Part shown: positions 29,466-39,032 of the stretch, piece after piece
Layout: each line of letters begins with the position of its first letter
Position numbering within the stretch: the first letter of the stretch is position 1
From: Rhodospirillaceae bacterium
GTDB taxonomy: Bacteria > Pseudomonadota > Alphaproteobacteria > Thalassobaculales > Thalassobaculaceae
Reading direction: 5' to 3'
NCBI GenBank assembly: GCA_018401495.1
Contig: JAGYJX010000035.1
Location: forward strand, 124,001 to 188,000
Length of the DNA stretch: 64,000 bases
Notes under the pieces: generated by a model
The model's input: the letters and a program-made list of their open reading frames with translations, nothing else
Database searches by the model: none
Told to the model about the DNA's origin: nothing
Position numbers and translations under genes: made by a program

Positions 29466-30861
29466 ATGAAGGACATCTCCTGCACGGTGCTGGTCCTGGG
29501 CGCGGGTCCCGGCGGCTACGTCGCCGCGATCCGGGCCGGCCAACTCGGCCTCGACACGGTGGTGGTGGAGGCGGTCAAGCCGGGCGGCACCTGCCTGAAC
29601 GTGGGCTGCATCCCGTCGAAGGCCCTGATCCACGCCGCCGACGAGTTCCTGAAGATCCGTGAGATCGCCAGCCGGCGAACGCACCCCCGGCATCACGCTG
29701 ACCTCACCGGCCTTCGACCTCGCCGTGTGCCGGGACTGGAAGGACGGGATCGTCAACCGCCTGACCAACGGGGTCGCCGGCCTGCTCAAGAAGGCCGGTG
29801 TCAAGACCGTGCAGGGCTGGGGCCGCTTCCGCGACGGCAAGACCGTGGAGGTCGAGACCGGACTCGGAACCCAGGTCATCCGCGCCGAGCACGTGATCAT
29901 CGCCACCGGTTCGGAGCCCGTCGCCCTGCCCTCGCTGCCGTTCGGCGGTCGGATCGTCTCGTCGACCGAGGCGCTCGCCCTGACTGCCATCCCGGACCGG
30001 CTGGTGGTGATCGGCGCCGGCTACATCGGCCTGGAACTCGGAACCGCCTTCCGCAAGCTCGGCAGCCAGGTGACGGTGGTGGAGGCGACCGATCGCATCC
30101 TGCCGCTCTACGATCCGGAACTGACCCGGCCGGTGGCGGCTCGCCTGCAAGAACTCGGCATCACCGTCCTCCTCGGCGCCAAGGCTCGCGGCATGGCAGG
30201 CGGCGAAGCGGTGATCGTGGAGACGGCGGACGGCGGCGAGGCGAGGCTTCCAGCCGACATCGTGCTGGTGACCGCCGGTCGGCGTCCGCTGACCGAAGGC
30301 TGGGGACGCGAGCAGCTGGCGCTCGACATGAACGGGCCGTTCGTCGCGATCGACGACCGTTGCCGGACCTCGATGCGCGGGATCTGGGCGGTCGGCGACG
30401 TCACCGGCGAGCCGATGCTGGCGCACCGGGCGATGGCCCAGGGCGAGATGGTGGCCGAGATCATCGCCGGCGCAAAGCGCGCCTGGGACAAGACCGCGAT
30501 CCCGGCGGTGTGCTTCACCGACCCGGAGATCGTCAGCGCCGGCCTGTCGCCCGAGCAGGCGCGCGCCGCCGGCATCGAGGTGAAGACCGGGCAATTTCCT
30601 TTCCAGGCCAATGGCCGGGCCATGACGACCGAGAGCGAGGTGGGCTTCGTCCGGATCGTCGCGCGCGCCGACAACCATCTCGTTCTCGGCCTGCAGGCGG
30701 TCGGGCGGGCGTGTCGGAGCTGTCGTCGCCGTTCGCCCTGGCGCTGGAGATGGGATGCCGCCTGGAGGACGTCGCCGCCACCATCCACGCCCATCCCACC
30801 CTCGGCGAGGCGATCCCGGAATCGGCGCATGCGGGCGCTCGGGCACGCCCTGCACATTTGA
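29466..30861 (+). CDS. lpdA: dihydrolipoyl dehydrogenase E3 (three frameshifts)
   Basis: This FAD disulfide reductase would have 464 residues after correcting one extra base near 29672, one missing base near 30701-30708 and one extra base near 30829. The redox pair is in GGTCLNVGCIPSKAL. NAD and FAD motifs are GAGPGGYVAA, VVIGAGYIGLELG and GIWAVGDVTGEPMLAHRA. The C-terminal interface has HAHPTLGEAIPESA with the catalytic His-Glu. It reoxidises the lipoyl arm of E2 and is the last gene of the bkd operon. Confidence 0.9.
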
Positions 30862-30886
30862 TGCCCGATCGGCTGAATGCGACCCG

Positions 30887-32308
30887 CTAGAGCTGCCCTC
30901 GATCGGCAGCAGCGACATCAGCCGCGCCAGCACCCACCAGCCACCACCCCCGGCCCGCTTCGCGCTGATGCACGACGGTTCGAGCTCCGTCGTCGTCGAG
31001 CCATTTCAACTGACCGTCGTCCAGAATTACCCGGCATGAGCCGGCGGTCGACATCCCGTCCTCGATGAACGCGGCGACCTCGGCCGCAAGCGCCGGACAG
31101 CGGATCAGCAGGCCGATCTCGGTGTTGAGCGTTGCCGACCGGGGATCGATGTTGAGCGACCCTACAAACACGTCGCGACGATCGATGACCGCCGCCTTGG
31201 TGTGCAACTTGGTTTCCGGACCGCCGGCGTAGCGGCCCGGCCCCACCACCCGCCTCGGACGCAACTCGTGCAGCTGAACACCGGCCGCAATCAGCGCCCG
31301 GCGGTACCGCCGGTATCCGGCATAGGCGATCGCCACCTCGGTCGATGCGGCCGAGTTGGTCAGCGCGCGGACGATCACGCCGCTGCGCGCGAAGCGGCTC
31401 AACAACTCCGTGCCGCGCTGCGCCGGAATGAAGTACGCGGTCTCCAGCAGCAGTTCCCGGATCGGCGCGCCGTCGAGCTTGGCGAGAAGCTGCTCAAGCA
31501 GGTGCGGCTCACCGGTCTCGGTCTTGTCGGGCGCATCGACGACGACGGTGGCCTCCTCCGCCGGCAAGAGCCGAGCGAACCGGTCGCGCGACAGGGCACG
31601 GTACGACCGAACGCGCAGGTCGCGCGGAAACGGCCCGTCACCGTCGCGCGCCACCGACCGGCGCACCCCGCGGACGGTGGCCCGAACATCGGCCAGACGC
31701 CAACGCCCGCGGTCGATGGCGCCGATCGGCCGGCTGTGCGGGCTGTCCCAGAAGGCGTCGAACGCCGCCGACAACCGCTCCAGGACCGGCCCCACGGCGA
31801 ACAGGTCCAGGTCCCGGTAGTTCCACGCCTCGGCGCTGTCGAAGTAGCGATCGCCGACGTTGCGCCCGCCGACGACGGCGGCCAAGCGGTCGGCGATGAA
31901 GACCTTGTTGTGCATGCGGCGGCTCAACTGACGGGCCCTGAACAGCCCAGCCAGCGCGGTCCACAAGCGCCGTGGAAACGGGTTGAACAGGCGGACCTCG
32001 ACATTCGGATACACGTCCAGGCGTGCCAGGAACGGATCGCTTCGCGGCGCGCCGATATCGTCCAGCAGCATCCGCACGCGCACCCCGCGATCGGCGGCGT
32101 CGAGCAGCGCCGCCAGCAGACGCCGACCGGAGCGATCGTCCTCCCAGAGGTAGTACTGGACATCCAGCGTGCGCCGGCTGGCGGCGGCGAGGCCGTGCAG
32201 CGTCAGGTAGGCTTCCTCGCCGGTACGCAGAAGCGAGAACCCGGATCGCCCGCCATCGGGGGTGTAGCGTCGGCACAGCCGACCAAGCCGGTCGCTGCGG
32301 TCACTCAT
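30887..32308 (-). CDS. phospholipase D / cardiolipin synthase-like protein
   Basis: This 473-residue protein has two HKD catalytic motifs: HNKVFIADRLAAVVGGRN (about residue 140) and HTKAAVIDRRDVFVGSLNID (about 375). The DVQYYLWEDD and LLETAYFIP segments are typical of the PLDc_2 family. The family includes cardiolipin synthases and other phosphatidyltransferases. No N-terminal membrane helices are evident, so it may not be a classical Cls. ATG 32308 overlaps the stop of the upstream phosphatase-like gene by four bases, so they form a two-gene operon. Confidence 0.88.
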   Translation of the reverse strand: MSDRSDRLGRLCRRYTPDGGRSGFSLLRTGEEAYLTLHGLAAASRRTLDVQYYLWEDDRSGRRLLAALLDAADRGVRVRMLLDDIGAPRSDPFLARLDVYPNVEVRLFNPFPRRLWTALAGLFRARQLSRRMHNKVFIADRLAAVVGGRNVGDRYFDSAEAWNYRDLDLFAVGPVLERLSAAFDAFWDSPHSRPIGAIDRGRWRLADVRATVRGVRRSVARDGDGPFPRDLRVRSYRALSRDRFARLLPAEEATVVVDAPDKTETGEPHLLEQLLAKLDGAPIRELLLETAYFIPAQRGTELLSRFARSGVIVRALTNSAASTEVAIAYAGYRRYRRALIAAGVQLHELRPRRVVGPGRYAGGPETKLHTKAAVIDRRDVFVGSLNIDPRSATLNTEIGLLIRCPALAAEVAAFIEDGMSTAGSCRVILDDGQLKWLDDDGARTVVHQREAGRGWWLVGAGAADVAAADRGQL

Positions 32309-33052
32309 GTCCATGGCGCGCGCGCCAGTTTGTGCCGAAGCTCCTCGGCGGCCGGTCCCATCGGCGAGAGCGACGCCCACACGGGCAGGTGGTCGGACGC
32401 GATCCGCGCCTGGTCGGAGGCGTGCACGCCAGCCTCTTCCACCCGCAGGTCGATGCTGGCGAATGATCCGGTCGAGCGTCAGGAACGGCCGGCTCGAATG
32501 GAAGCTCGGCCCCGGCGCGACCACATGGTGGTGCTTCGCGAACAGCGCCAGGCATCCGCCCTCGACGCTCCACTCGTTGAGATCCCCGAGCATCACGGTG
32601 GGCAATGGGTCCTCCAGCGCTTCCAGGCCGCGCAGGACCGCGCGTGCCTGCCGGCGCCGCCAGAAGCCGAGCAGACCGAGGTGCATGCCGATGATGCGAA
32701 CCGTCAAGCCGCGCACGCGCAGATCGGCCAGCACCGCCCCGCGAGGCTCCAGCGCCGGCAACTCGAGGCGGCGCTGGGAGAGCACCTCGACGTCGCGCCG
32801 GACCAGCAGGGTGTTGCCGTGCCAGCCGAGGCTGCGCGGGCGTATCCCGAAACCGATTGCGTCGAAGGGCGTCTCGGCTGAAATCGCATCGGCCGAGAGC
32901 GACGTTGCTCGTGCGCCGAACCGGCGATCGACCTCCTGCAGGGCCACTACGTCGACATCGAGTTCACGAAGCACCGCCAGAACCCGGGCCGGACGACGGC
33001 GCCAGTCGGTGCCGACACTCTTGCAGATGTTGTAGGAGGCGACGCGAAGCAT
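32305..33052 (-). CDS. endonuclease/exonuclease/phosphatase family protein (one frameshift)
   Basis: The protein would have 248 residues after removing an extra base near 32464. It shows the EEP fold motifs: ASYNICKS at the start, VVALQEVDRRF with the metal-binding Glu, VMLGDLNEWS, and, after the shift, ASDHLPVWASL containing the catalytic His. Close relatives paired with PLD-like proteins in proteobacteria are usually annotated as phospholipid-related or YbhP-like hydrolases. The substrate is unknown. The start at 33052 is the best guess; upstream in-frame starts exist. Confidence 0.78.
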
Positions 33053-33218
33053 TCGGATTCCAGCGATTGGGTGCCCGAGCCGTGGGTGGCCGGCGACCGC
33101 CGGGGCCATCGGACAACAGCAGGCGGTGCGCGCGGTTGCACCCCGTCCCGCCCGCCGGCCCAGCGACTCCCGGATGATACCGAGCGTGGCGGTGCCCGTC
33201 CCGTTCGGCGGTGGGAAA

Positions 33219-33233
33219 ATTGTACGGATCAAT
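33219..33233. promoter_or_regulatory. candidate GntR-family operator (autoregulatory)
   Basis: ATTGTACGGATCAAT is an imperfect palindrome ending 21 bases before the gntR start. It shares the TTGT-N-CG half with the stronger palindrome at 34089 upstream of the acyl-CoA dehydrogenase operon. A common site upstream of both suggests the GntR protein represses itself and the operon. Confidence 0.5.
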
Positions 33234-33254
33234 TTGCGATGCTAGAGTGCCGGC

Positions 33255-34052
33255 ATGCCGGACGATCGCACCCGAGCGCCCGCCCACTCGCCGGTCCTCG
33301 ACCCGGCCGGGCGAAGCGACCAGCCGCCGCTCTACCAGCGCCTCGCCGACCGGCTGCGGTCGGACATCGCCGCCGGGCTGCACCCGGTCGGGGCGGCCTT
33401 GCCTACCGAGAGCGACCTGTGCGAGCGCCACAGCGTAAGCCGGCACACCGTGCGCGAAGCGCTACGGCGGTTGGTGGATCTGGGGCTGATCGAGCGCCGC
33501 CAAGGCGCCGGCAGCCGCGTCATCGCGGCGTCGCCGCCGGTTGCCTACGTGCACACCATCCGTTCGCTGTCGGAATTGTTCAGCTACACCCGCGACACCC
33601 AACTCGAGGTCACCGGCAAGGAACTGATCGCCCTCGAGGCCGCGGATGCGGCCTTGATGCGCTGGCCGGCCGGGACGCGGTGGCTCCGGATCGACGGCAC
33701 ACGCTGGACCGCCGACCGATCCGAAAAGGTGTGCCACGTGGTGATCTTCGCGCACGCCCGTTTCGCCGGCGTGCTTGAGGAGGTCGCAAGCGAGGCCGGG
33801 CCGATCCACGCGCTCATCGAGGCGCGCTCGGGCGAGCGGGTCGCGGAGGCCATCCAGGAAATCTCCGCCGCTCCGATGCCCGGCGATTCAGCCAAGGTGC
33901 TGGGTACCCGGGCGGGCGCGCCGGGGCTGAGGATCGTGCGCCGGTACCTGGACGCCAGCGGGGGTCCCATGATGGTGGCGGTCAACTGGCACCTCCCCGA
34001 CAGCTTCGCCTACACGATCCGCCTGCGTCGCGACGAGGATGGGTCAGGCTGA
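33255..34052 (+). CDS. GntR-family regulator, HutC/UTRA type
   Basis: This 265-residue regulator has a winged helix (about residues 25-95; PLYQRLADRLRSDIAAG, LPTESDLCERHSVSRHTVREALR, RRQGAGSRVI) and a UTRA ligand-binding domain (about 110-255). GntR/UTRA proteins usually repress a neighbouring catabolic operon until its substrate or CoA ester binds. It is co-oriented with and just upstream of the acyl-CoA dehydrogenase/CoA-transferase operon, the obvious target. Ligand unknown. Confidence 0.9.
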   Translation: MPDDRTRAPAHSPVLDPAGRSDQPPLYQRLADRLRSDIAAGLHPVGAALPTESDLCERHSVSRHTVREALRRLVDLGLIERRQGAGSRVIAASPPVAYVHTIRSLSELFSYTRDTQLEVTGKELIALEAADAALMRWPAGTRWLRIDGTRWTADRSEKVCHVVIFAHARFAGVLEEVASEAGPIHALIEARSGERVAEAIQEISAAPMPGDSAKVLGTRAGAPGLRIVRRYLDASGGPMMVAVNWHLPDSFAYTIRLRRDEDGSG

Positions 34053-34088
34053 TCCCGACCGGTTGACTCGCGCGGTCGGAGACGGCAG

Positions 34089-34104
34089 ATTTGTCCGAAC
34101 AAAT
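34089..34104. promoter_or_regulatory. candidate GntR-family operator upstream of the acyl-CoA operon
   Basis: ATTTGTCCGAACAAAT has perfect six-base arms around CCGA and lies 20 bases before the acyl-CoA dehydrogenase start. It would overlap the promoter or leader, as expected for repression by the adjacent GntR/UTRA protein. It resembles the site at 33219. Confidence 0.6.
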
Positions 34105-34124
34105 TTTCGGGAGGATGTCTGTTC

Positions 34125-35300
34125 ATGTCCGAGCCGCTTCAGGGGCGCAGCATCGATCCAGCGGACGAGGCGCAGCTGCTCTCGACCATCGACCGGTGGG
34201 TCGAGCGCGAGGTCAAGCCGATCGCCAAGGAATTCGATCACGCCGACCGCTACCCGACCGAGACGGTCGAGCAGATGAAGCACCTCGGCCTGTTCGGCGC
34301 CACCATCTCGCCGGAATACGGCGGGCTCGGCCTGCCGGCCGGCACCTACGCCAAGATCGTCATGCGGATCTCGCAGGACTGGATGGCGGTCACCGGCATC
34401 TTCAACTCCCACCTGATGCTGGCGCTGGCGATCGAGAAGTTCGGCACGCCCGAGCAGAAATCCGCCTGGCTGCCGAGGCTCGCCACCGGCGAGATCCGCG
34501 GCGGGCTGGCGCTGACCGAACCGGACGCCGGCACCGACCTGCAGGGCATCCGCATGACCGCCCGGCGCGACGGCAACGGCTATGTCCTGAACGGCACGAA
34601 GACCTGGATCTCCAACGGCATCGAGGGCAGTTGCTTTGCCCTGCTGGTCAAGACCGACCCCGACGCCCAGCCCCGCCACAAGGGCATGAGCCTGTTCATC
34701 GCCCCGAAGCAGGAAGGCTTCCGGGTCGGCCGCAAGCTCGAGAAGCTCGGCTACAAGTCGATCGATTCCGGCGAGTTGATCTTCGAGGACTACCGTCTGC
34801 CCGCGGACAACCTGATCGGCGGCGTCGAGGGCCAGGGCTTCTACCAGGCCACCGGCGGCCTGGCGCTCGGGCCGGATCAACGTGGCCGCCCGCGGCGTCG
34901 GCATCGCCGAGGGAGCGCTGCAACTCGCCGTCGACTACGCCCAGGTCCGCAAGACGTTCGGCAAACCGATCTGCGAGCATCAGGCGATCCAGCTCAAGCT
35001 CGGCGACATGGCCACCCGGGCGCGCGCCGCCGGCTGCTGACGCTGGACGCCGCGACCAAGTTCGACAGCGGCGAACGCTGCGACATGGAAGCCGGCATGG
35101 CCAAGCTTTTCGCCACCGAGTCGGCCCTTGAGAACAGCATCGAGTCGCTGCGGATCCACGGCGGCTACGGCTACTCGAAGGAGTACGACATCGAGCGGCT
35201 GTACCGCGACGCGCCGCTGCTGTGCATCGGCGAGGGCACCAACGAAATGCAGCGGATCATCATCGCCAAGCAGCTGATCAAGCAGGGAGGCATCGCGTGA
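34125..35300 (+). CDS. acyl-CoA dehydrogenase (two compensating frameshifts)
   Basis: This flavoenzyme would have 391 residues. An extra G near 34869-34872 and a missing C near 35027-35032 move the region between them into another frame; reading through gives GRINVAARGVGIAEGALQLA. FAD/substrate motifs GGLALTEPDAGTD and WISNGIEGSCF are present. The C-terminal part has RIHGGYGYSKEYDIERLYRD and the catalytic-Glu segment IGEGTNEMQR. It oxidises an acyl-CoA at the alpha-beta bond. GGGAGGA lies nine bases upstream of the start. Its substrate is probably the CoA ester made by the following transferases. Confidence 0.9.
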   Translation: MSEPLQGRSIDPADEAQLLSTIDRWVEREVKPIAKEFDHADRYPTETVEQMKHLGLFGATISPEYGGLGLPAGTYAKIVMRISQDWMAVTGIFNSHLMLALAIEKFGTPEQKSAWLPRLATGEIRGGLALTEPDAGTDLQGIRMTARRDGNGYVLNGTKTWISNGIEGSCFALLVKTDPDAQPRHKGMSLFIAPKQEGFRVGRKLEKLGYKSIDSGELIFEDYRLPADNLIGGVEGQGFYQATGGLALGPDQRGRPRRRHRRGSAATRRRLRPGPQDVRQTDLRASGDPAQARRHGHPGARRRLLTLDAATKFDSGERCDMEAGMAKLFATESALENSIESLRIHGGYGYSKEYDIERLYRDAPLLCIGEGTNEMQRIIIAKQLIKQGGIA

Positions 35301-36472
35301 ACACCGGCCCCCGCCCGCTCGAGGGCATGCGGGTGCTGACGCTGGAGCAGTTCGGCGCCGGCCCCTACGGCTCGATGTACCTAGCCGATCTCGGCGCTGA
35401 GGTGATCAAGGTCGAGAACCCCGCGACCGGCGGCGACACCGGCCGCAGCGTCGGCCCGCATTTCCTCGGCCCGAACGACAGCCAGTACTTCCAGACCTGG
35501 GGCTCGAACAAGAAGAGCGTCGCCCTGGACCTCAAGACCGAGGCCGGCCAGGCCGCCTTCCGCGACCTGGTGCGCGGATCGGAGGCGGTGATCAACAACC
35601 TGCGCGGCGACCAGCCGGAGAAGCTCGGCCTCGACTACGCCAGCCTCGGCGGCATCAACCCGGCCGTGGTGTGCCTGCACATCTCGGCCTATGGCCGCGA
35701 CAACGAGCGCAAGGGCTGGCCCGGCTTCGACTACCTGATGCAGGCCGAGTGCGGGCTGATGAGCATGACCGGCGAGCCGGATCGCGCGCCGGCCCGCTTC
35801 GGGCTCTCGATGATCGACTTCATGACCGGCATGACCGGCATTGTCGGCCTGCTGAGCTGCGTCATGAGGGCGCGGGCGACCGGCCAGGGCTGCGACGTCG
35901 ACACCTGCCTGTTCGACGTCGCCCTGCACCAGCTCTCCTACCCCGCAACCTGGTACCTGAACGGCGGAGCGATGCCCAGCCGGGCGCCGCGTAGCGCGCA
36001 CCCGTCGGTCGCCCCGGTCCAGACCTTCAAGACCGCGGACGGCTGGATCTACGTGATGTGCATGACCGAGAAGGCCTGGGAGACGCTGGCCGACCTGCTG
36101 GAGCGGCCGGAACTGAAGTCCGATCCGCGATTCTCGAGTCAGGCGGCGCGCCGGGACAACCGCGCGGCGCTGGAGCGGGTTCTGGACGACCGCTTCGAGA
36201 CCCGGGCCACCGAGGAGTGGCTCGCCGTGCTCACCGGGGCGGTGCCGGTGGCTCCCGTCTACGACGTGGCGCAAACCTTCGCCAACCCGTTCGTCGACAG
36301 CATCGGCATGGTGCAGGCCGTTCCCCACCCGGCCAGGGCCGATTTCAAGATGCTCGGGAACCCCTTGAAGATCGACGGTCAACGGCCGCCGCAGACTGTC
36401 TGCTCGCCGCTCGGCGGCGACAACGCGGCGCTGCTCGGCGGTGGCGTCCACCACGCCAACGTCGCGGAGTGA
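35297..36472 (+). CDS. CaiB/BaiF family CoA-transferase, first copy
   Basis: This 391-residue class III CoA-transferase starts at GTG 35297, overlapping the acyl-CoA dehydrogenase stop (GTGA), with GGGAGG upstream. It shows LTLEQFGAGPYGSMYLADLGAEVIKVE, NKKSVALDLKTEAGQ and, near the expected catalytic Asp, GLSMIDFMTGMTGIVGLL. Family members move CoA between two carboxylates without ATP. Adjacent copies may form a heteromer or handle different acids. Confidence 0.9.
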   Translation: MNTGPRPLEGMRVLTLEQFGAGPYGSMYLADLGAEVIKVENPATGGDTGRSVGPHFLGPNDSQYFQTWGSNKKSVALDLKTEAGQAAFRDLVRGSEAVINNLRGDQPEKLGLDYASLGGINPAVVCLHISAYGRDNERKGWPGFDYLMQAECGLMSMTGEPDRAPARFGLSMIDFMTGMTGIVGLLSCVMRARATGQGCDVDTCLFDVALHQLSYPATWYLNGGAMPSRAPRSAHPSVAPVQTFKTADGWIYVMCMTEKAWETLADLLERPELKSDPRFSSQAARRDNRAALERVLDDRFETRATEEWLAVLTGAVPVAPVYDVAQTFANPFVDSIGMVQAVPHPARADFKMLGNPLKIDGQRPPQTVCSPLGGDNAALLGGGVHHANVAE

Positions 36473-36479
36473 GGCAGCC

Positions 36480-37589
36480 ATGAAGCTCGAAGGCGTGACG
36501 GTCGTCGACCTGTCGGTGTTTCTGCCAGGCCCCTATCTGACCATGGCGCTGGCCGACCACGGCGCCGAGGTGATCAAGGTCGAGCCGCCCGGCGAAGGCG
36601 ACCCCGGGCGCCACATCGGACCGTCCGACGGTCCGAGCACGGTGTTCTTCCGCAACGCCAACCGCGGCAAGCGCAGCGTCGTCATCGACCTGAAGTCCGA
36701 CGCCGGGCGCGAAGCCCTGCTGCGGCTGTGCGACAGGGCGGATGTCTTCGTGGAGAGCTTCCGTCCGGGCGTCATGAAGCGCCTCGGCTTCGACTACGAC
36801 ACCCTTGCCGCGCGCAACCCCCGGCTTGTGTACTGCTCGGTCAGCGCCTTCGGCCAGGAAGGTCCGTACAGCGATCGACCGGCGCACGATCTCGCCACCA
36901 TGGCGCTGGCCGGCGCGTTGAGCCTGACCCATGGACGCGACGGCGTGCCGGCCATGCCGGGGCTTGCGACCGCCGACATGGTGAGTTCGCTGCACGCGCT
37001 GTCCGGGGTGGTGATGGCGTTGTTCCGGCGTGAGCGGACTGGTCGCGGCGACCGAATCGACGTCTCGATGCAGCACGCGGCGCTGGCTGCCTTGCCGAAC
37101 GTCATGGGCTCGGCGATGTGCCGGCAGCCGCAGCCCGACCCGCGCTACGAGCGCACCACCGGTGGCAGCGCCTTCTATCAGGTCTACGACACCAGCGACG
37201 GCCGGCACCTCGTGCTCGGAGCCCAGGAGACCAAGTTCGTGCGAGCGGTGCTGAGCCGGCTGGACCGGCTGGACCTTCTGCCGCTGTGCGAACGCGGACC
37301 CGGCCCGCACCAGGAGCCGGTTATCGAGTTCCTGCGGGGCGTGTTCCGGGAACAGCCGCTTGGCCACTGGATGCAGTGGTTCGAGGGCATGGACGTCAGC
37401 GCGGCGCCGGTCAACACGCTGCGCGAGGCGCTCGACGATCCGAACATCCGCGCCAACGGTCTGATCCTCACCGATGACCAGGGCCGCGAGCACATCGCCC
37501 CGGTGGTGCGGTTCCGCGACGAGCCGGCTCGCCCGATCCTGCACGAACCGGCCCTCGACGAGCACCGCTCCATTCTCGACCAAAACTGA
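36480..37589 (+). CDS. CaiB/BaiF family CoA-transferase, second copy
   Basis: This 369-residue class III CoA-transferase has SVFLPGPYLTMALADHGAEVIKVEPP at the N-terminus, GKRSVVIDLKSDAGREALL, and GLATADMVSSLHALSGVVMAL holding the likely catalytic Asp. It starts eight bases after the first copy. Its sequence is clearly different from the first copy, so it is not a recent duplicate. It probably activates the carboxylate that this operon degrades, or shuttles CoA to the next intermediate. Confidence 0.9.
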   Translation: MKLEGVTVVDLSVFLPGPYLTMALADHGAEVIKVEPPGEGDPGRHIGPSDGPSTVFFRNANRGKRSVVIDLKSDAGREALLRLCDRADVFVESFRPGVMKRLGFDYDTLAARNPRLVYCSVSAFGQEGPYSDRPAHDLATMALAGALSLTHGRDGVPAMPGLATADMVSSLHALSGVVMALFRRERTGRGDRIDVSMQHAALAALPNVMGSAMCRQPQPDPRYERTTGGSAFYQVYDTSDGRHLVLGAQETKFVRAVLSRLDRLDLLPLCERGPGPHQEPVIEFLRGVFREQPLGHWMQWFEGMDVSAAPVNTLREALDDPNIRANGLILTDDQGREHIAPVVRFRDEPARPILHEPALDEHRSILDQN

Positions 37590-37600
37590 CGGGACGCCCC

Positions 37601-38107
37601 ATGTACGGCACCAAGCAGATTGCCCCAGGCCGCTACCGCGAGGATATCGGCCGCACCTATGACGACTTCACCGTCGGCGATGTCTACGAGCACAGGCCCG
37701 GCCGCACCATCACCGAGGCCGATAACGTCTGGTTCACGCTGCTGACGATGAACACCCACCCGCTGCACTTCGACGCGGAGTACGCCGCCAGGAGCGAGTT
37801 CGGCAAGCCGCTGGTGAACAGCACCCTCACGCTGGCGATCGTCACCGGCATGAGCGTCAGCGACGTCAGCCAGAAAGCGATCGCCAACCTCGGCTGGACC
37901 GACATCAAGCTGACGGCGCCCGTGTTCGTCGGCGACACCATCTACGCCGAGAGCGAGGTAACGGCGAAGCGGCCATCGAAGAGCCGCCCCGAACAGGGGA
38001 TCGTCAGCGTCAGGACCCGCGGCCTGAAGGCCGACGGCACGGTGTTCATGGAGTTCGATCGCTCCATGCTGGTACCGACGACCACCGATGCCACCGGATC
38101 CAACTAG
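37601..38107 (+). CDS. MaoC-like hot-dog dehydratase
   Basis: This 168-residue single hot-dog-fold protein has MNTHPLHFDAEYA matching the hydratase-2 catalytic motif (Asp/His) and FGKPLVNSTLTLAIVTGMSV. Family members hydrate enoyl-CoA esters, including mesaconyl- and itaconyl-CoA hydratases. Placed after an acyl-CoA dehydrogenase and two CoA-transferases, it most likely hydrates the enoyl-CoA they generate. It ends the operon; no lyase or thiolase follows. Confidence 0.87.
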   Translation: MYGTKQIAPGRYREDIGRTYDDFTVGDVYEHRPGRTITEADNVWFTLLTMNTHPLHFDAEYAARSEFGKPLVNSTLTLAIVTGMSVSDVSQKAIANLGWTDIKLTAPVFVGDTIYAESEVTAKRPSKSRPEQGIVSVRTRGLKADGTVFMEFDRSMLVPTTTDATGSN

Positions 38108-38210
38108 TTGAATCATCGCATCCGTTGGTTAACAAATCGGATATCTCTTTCCTAAATCACGCAGGCGCTCGACCATTGGCTGTCTTTGACACCCACTTGG
38201 GAGACGTGCC

Positions 38211-39023
38211 ATGCACATGGATACCCGCTCACTGCTCGCCGCCGTTGGGCCAATTGCCCTCTCTGGCCCGGATCGCCGCCTCGCCACGCAGGCCCTCATC
38301 GCCCTGGACCGGGAGTTCCACGGCCTGGGATTGAAGGTTGTGGTCGGCGAAGATCTCGCCGAGTTCGGACGCTTCCTCGGAAGTGTTGGAAAATTCCTCC
38401 CGAACGCGTTCCACCAGCACCTGAAGCCATGCCGCCCCGGCGACGGGTTGGCGTTCTTCGCGCTTGACGAGGACGGACCGGTGGCGACGACCGGAGTCCG
38501 CTTGTATCGGTTCGCGACCACCACGCTGGCCGACCACCTGGCAACGCTCAGCCTGTTCTACGCCAACCCGGCCGAGCAGATGGAGCGCGGCGAGCGGCTG
38601 ATCATCGACGGCGAGGCCGAGCAGGTGGCGTCGCGGATCGACGACACGGCGTTCTGGGAAGGTGGCATGTGGGTGCGCCCGGGCTGGCGGCGGCACGGCT
38701 CCGACCTGCCGACCCTGATGGGCTACCTGGCCAACACCGTGGCCCTCGCCCGCTGGGGACGGCAGACCGCCTTCTCGATCGTCGAGGTCCGGCACGACAC
38801 CGACAAGGCTATCCGGGCGGCACGGAGGCTGTACGACGTCGAGGTGGCGGCGCCGACCATCCGTTGGCGGCGGCCGCGCAAGCCGGAACGCCAGAACATG
38901 CTGCTGGTCGCCTCGGGGCCGGATCACATCTTCGGGCAGATGACCAAGGTGGTGTCGAACAGCAACGTCTCGAAGCCGGCGGCCCCTATGCCGTCCTACG
39001 CGCTTGCCAGCGCCGGCGACTGA
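38211..39023 (+). CDS. uncharacterised protein, possibly GNAT-like
   Basis: This 270-residue protein is not confidently assigned. GGGAG precedes ATG 38211 by about seven bases. The central part (DGPVATTGVRLYRF ... FWEGGMWVRPGWRRHGSDLPTLMGYLANTVALARWG) resembles the beta-strand/pyrophosphate-loop layout of GNAT acetyltransferases, but no exact acetyl-CoA motif is seen. There is no signal peptide or membrane helix. It stands alone, convergent with the next gene. The 103 bases before it show no clear regulatory motif. Confidence 0.6.
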   Translation: MHMDTRSLLAAVGPIALSGPDRRLATQALIALDREFHGLGLKVVVGEDLAEFGRFLGSVGKFLPNAFHQHLKPCRPGDGLAFFALDEDGPVATTGVRLYRFATTTLADHLATLSLFYANPAEQMERGERLIIDGEAEQVASRIDDTAFWEGGMWVRPGWRRHGSDLPTLMGYLANTVALARWGRQTAFSIVEVRHDTDKAIRAARRLYDVEVAAPTIRWRRPRKPERQNMLLVASGPDHIFGQMTKVVSNSNVSKPAAPMPSYALASAGD

Positions 39024-39032
39024 CGCCGGCCG

